NCBI GenBank assembly: GCA_945639195.1
Contig: CALZEE010000001.1
Coordinates: 372,001-436,000, forward strand
Length of the DNA stretch: 64,000 nt
From: an uncultured Ignatzschineria sp.
Lineage (GTDB): Bacteria; Pseudomonadota; Gammaproteobacteria; Cardiobacteriales; Wohlfahrtiimonadaceae
Direction of reading: 5' to 3'
In this document: one piece after another, positions 62,611 to 64,000 of the stretch
Numbering within the stretch: the stretch's first letter is position 1
Layout of the letters: each line of letters starts with the position of its first letter
Program-made: the position numbers and the translations under genes
Notes under the pieces: generated by a model
What the model was told of the DNA's origin: nothing
Seen by the model: the letters and a program-made list of their open reading frames with translations, nothing else
Databases searched by the model: none

Positions 62611-64000
62611 TTAGAGTGATTGGATTTTGATGAGTTGTTGTTTAAGCTCTTTGAGTTGATTCTCTGCATCGCTAAGTTTAACTCTTTCACCTTCCACAAC
62701 TTGTGCAGGTGCTTTATCGGTGAAGCCTGGGTTAGAGAGTTTACCGGTAAGCATCTTGATTGTCGGCTCAATTTTGCCGATTTCACGGTTTAAACGTGCA
62801 AGCTCTTGCTCTTTATCGATTAACCCTGCAAGCGGGATTAAAAGACGCATTTTACCAATCACAACCACTGCTGACTCAGGTGCTTCGCCTTCAACTTTCG
62901 TGAAGCTCTCAAGACGGCCCATGCGTTGTAAGAATGGCATGTTTTTCTCGATAAGGAGGAGGTCGTTGTCAGACGCATTCTCATAAAGCACATCAAGCGG
63001 TTTACCCGGAGAGATATTCATTTCGCCACGAATACGACGAACGGCTAAGAGAACCTCTTGTAACCACTCAACTTCTGCTTCAAGCGCTGTATCACGTTGT
63101 GGTGCAACAGGGAACTGCTCAACAGAGATACTCACCTCAGTTTTAAGGCTTGGTGCAATCTCTGTCAGTTTTTGCCAGATCTCTTCTGTGATGTATGGCA
63201 TAAACGGATGAAGCGCTTTGAGTACGGAATCGAGGACAGAGAGAAGATTGTAGCGAGTTGCTGCTTTCTCTTCTTCGCTATATGCACCATTAAGGATTGG
63301 TTTTGTGAGTTCAAGATACCAGTCACAGAACTCATGCCAAGTGAACTCATAGAGCGCTTGGGTCGCTAAGTCAAAACGGTAACCTTCAACATGACGATTT
63401 ACCTCAGTGATCATATGGCTTAAACGTGAGTTGATCCACTTATCAATGTGCGAGAGTTTGTCGGCGTTTTCACGGACTTCTTTCTCTTCTGCATTCATAA
63501 ATACGAAGCGAGATGCGTTCCAGATCTTATTACAGAAGTTAGAGTAACCTTCGATACGACCAACATCAAAGATGATATCGCGGCCATTAGTCGCAAGTGA
63601 TGTAAAGGTGAAGCGAAGTGCGTCAGTTCCAAATGCGCGAATGCCCTCAGGGAAGTGGCGACGCGTATCAGCTTCGATCTTTGGTGCCATTTGTGGCTGC
63701 ATAAGACCTGTTGTGCGTTTTGCAACAAGCGCTTCAAGATCGATTCCGTCGATAAGATCGATAGGGTCAAGGACGTTCCCTTTCGATTTACTCATCTTCT
63801 GACCATCTTGGTCACGAACGAGACCGTGGAAATATACTTCTTTGAACGGAATTTCGTCCATGAAGTGAAGTCCAAACATGATCATTCGCGCAACCCAGAA
63901 GAAGATGATGTCAAACCCTGTAACGAGCACTGACGTTGGGTAGAAAGTTTCGAGCTCTTTGGTTTTTTCAGGCCAGCCAAGTGTTGAGAAAGGCCAGAGC
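62611..64000 (-). CDS. valS: Valyl-tRNA synthetase, C-terminal half (partial)
   Basis: The last 463 codons of a class I synthetase charging tRNA-Val. The frame continues to the window edge; the upstream part reads LWPFSTLGWPEKT then FYPTSVLVTGFDIIFFWVARM. The KMSKS motif is in GQKMSKSKGNVLDP. The anticodon-binding domain has FCNKIWNASRFV and the end is a coiled coil (about the last 65 residues) with QELARLNREIGKIEP, as in ValS. The 5' part, with the HIGH motif, is outside the window. No holC is visible here. Confidence 0.97.
   Translation of the reverse strand, partial: LWPFSTLGWPEKTKELETFYPTSVLVTGFDIIFFWVARMIMFGLHFMDEIPFKEVYFHGLVRDQDGQKMSKSKGNVLDPIDLIDGIDLEALVAKRTTGLMQPQMAPKIEADTRRHFPEGIRAFGTDALRFTFTSLATNGRDIIFDVGRIEGYSNFCNKIWNASRFVFMNAEEKEVRENADKLSHIDKWINSRLSHMITEVNRHVEGYRFDLATQALYEFTWHEFCDWYLELTKPILNGAYSEEEKAATRYNLLSVLDSVLKALHPFMPYITEEIWQKLTEIAPSLKTEVSISVEQFPVAPQRDTALEAEVEWLQEVLLAVRRIRGEMNISPGKPLDVLYENASDNDLLLIEKNMPFLQRMGRLESFTKVEGEAPESAVVVIGKMRLLIPLAGLIDKEQELARLNREIGKIEPTIKMLTGKLSNPGFTDKAPAQVVEGERVKLSDAENQLKELKQQLIKIQSL

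Overview
The window is a stretch of bacterial core chromosome with low to moderate GC content. Gene content and protein similarity point to a gammaproteobacterium: infC-rpmI-rplT-pheST-ihfA, dapA-bamC, thrC next to serA, mutM, ubiE-ubiB and feoABC are all gammaproteobacterial in type. The AT-rich composition and loosened operon structure would fit the Cardiobacteriales (Ignatzschineria/Wohlfahrtiimonas-like), but that placement is inference and no marker here proves it.

Layout. 1-4.6 kb: end of infC, L35, L20, both PheRS subunits and IHF-alpha. 4.7-9.1 kb: lipid II flippase murJ, a RarD-type permease, KDO8P synthase kdsA and a small membrane protein. 9.2-14.7 kb: an aminopeptidase P, threonine synthase, SerA and a YaiL-type DUF2058 protein. 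14.9-15.9 kb: a 47-residue membrane protein and two tandem tRNA-Phe transcription units. 16-20.2 kb: serine hydrolase plus lnt, a DUF2069 protein and mutM. 20.6-31.4 kb: hpf, then the cell-wall/division operon murD-ftsW-murG-murC-ddlB-ftsQ-ftsA-ftsZ-lpxC. 31.6-35 kb: rpsP, rimM-trmD, csrA, glnA. 35-43.5 kb: xthA, dapA, an interrupted bamC, mutL, aroE, ubiE, ubiB. 43.7-53.3 kb: cytochrome c', a polyamine-type binding protein, trxB, pgk, rng, coaBC, a YqaA protein and two permeases. 53.4-56.3 kb: feoABC behind a promoter overlapped by a probable Fur box. 56.7-64 kb: an unknown lipoprotein, guaA, a GIDE-like membrane protein, an AGCS symporter and the 3' half of valS.

Most genes serve translation, envelope biogenesis and division. 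No phage, IS element, CRISPR array or defence island was seen. The most striking signal is not a gene: the palindrome TGCCGGCA, part of a longer CCGGCATT(T) pattern, occurs at least 18 times, where well under one copy is expected from composition. It appears in two protein reading frames, in intergenic DNA and as an inverted pair forming a terminator, which suggests a DNA-level signal such as an uptake sequence. Other points are an in-frame amber codon in the interdomain linker of bamC, a GuaA that looks Bacillota-like, two tRNA-Phe copies of which one has a broken T-stem pair, and a Phe-rich mini-ORF overlapping the terminator before pheS.
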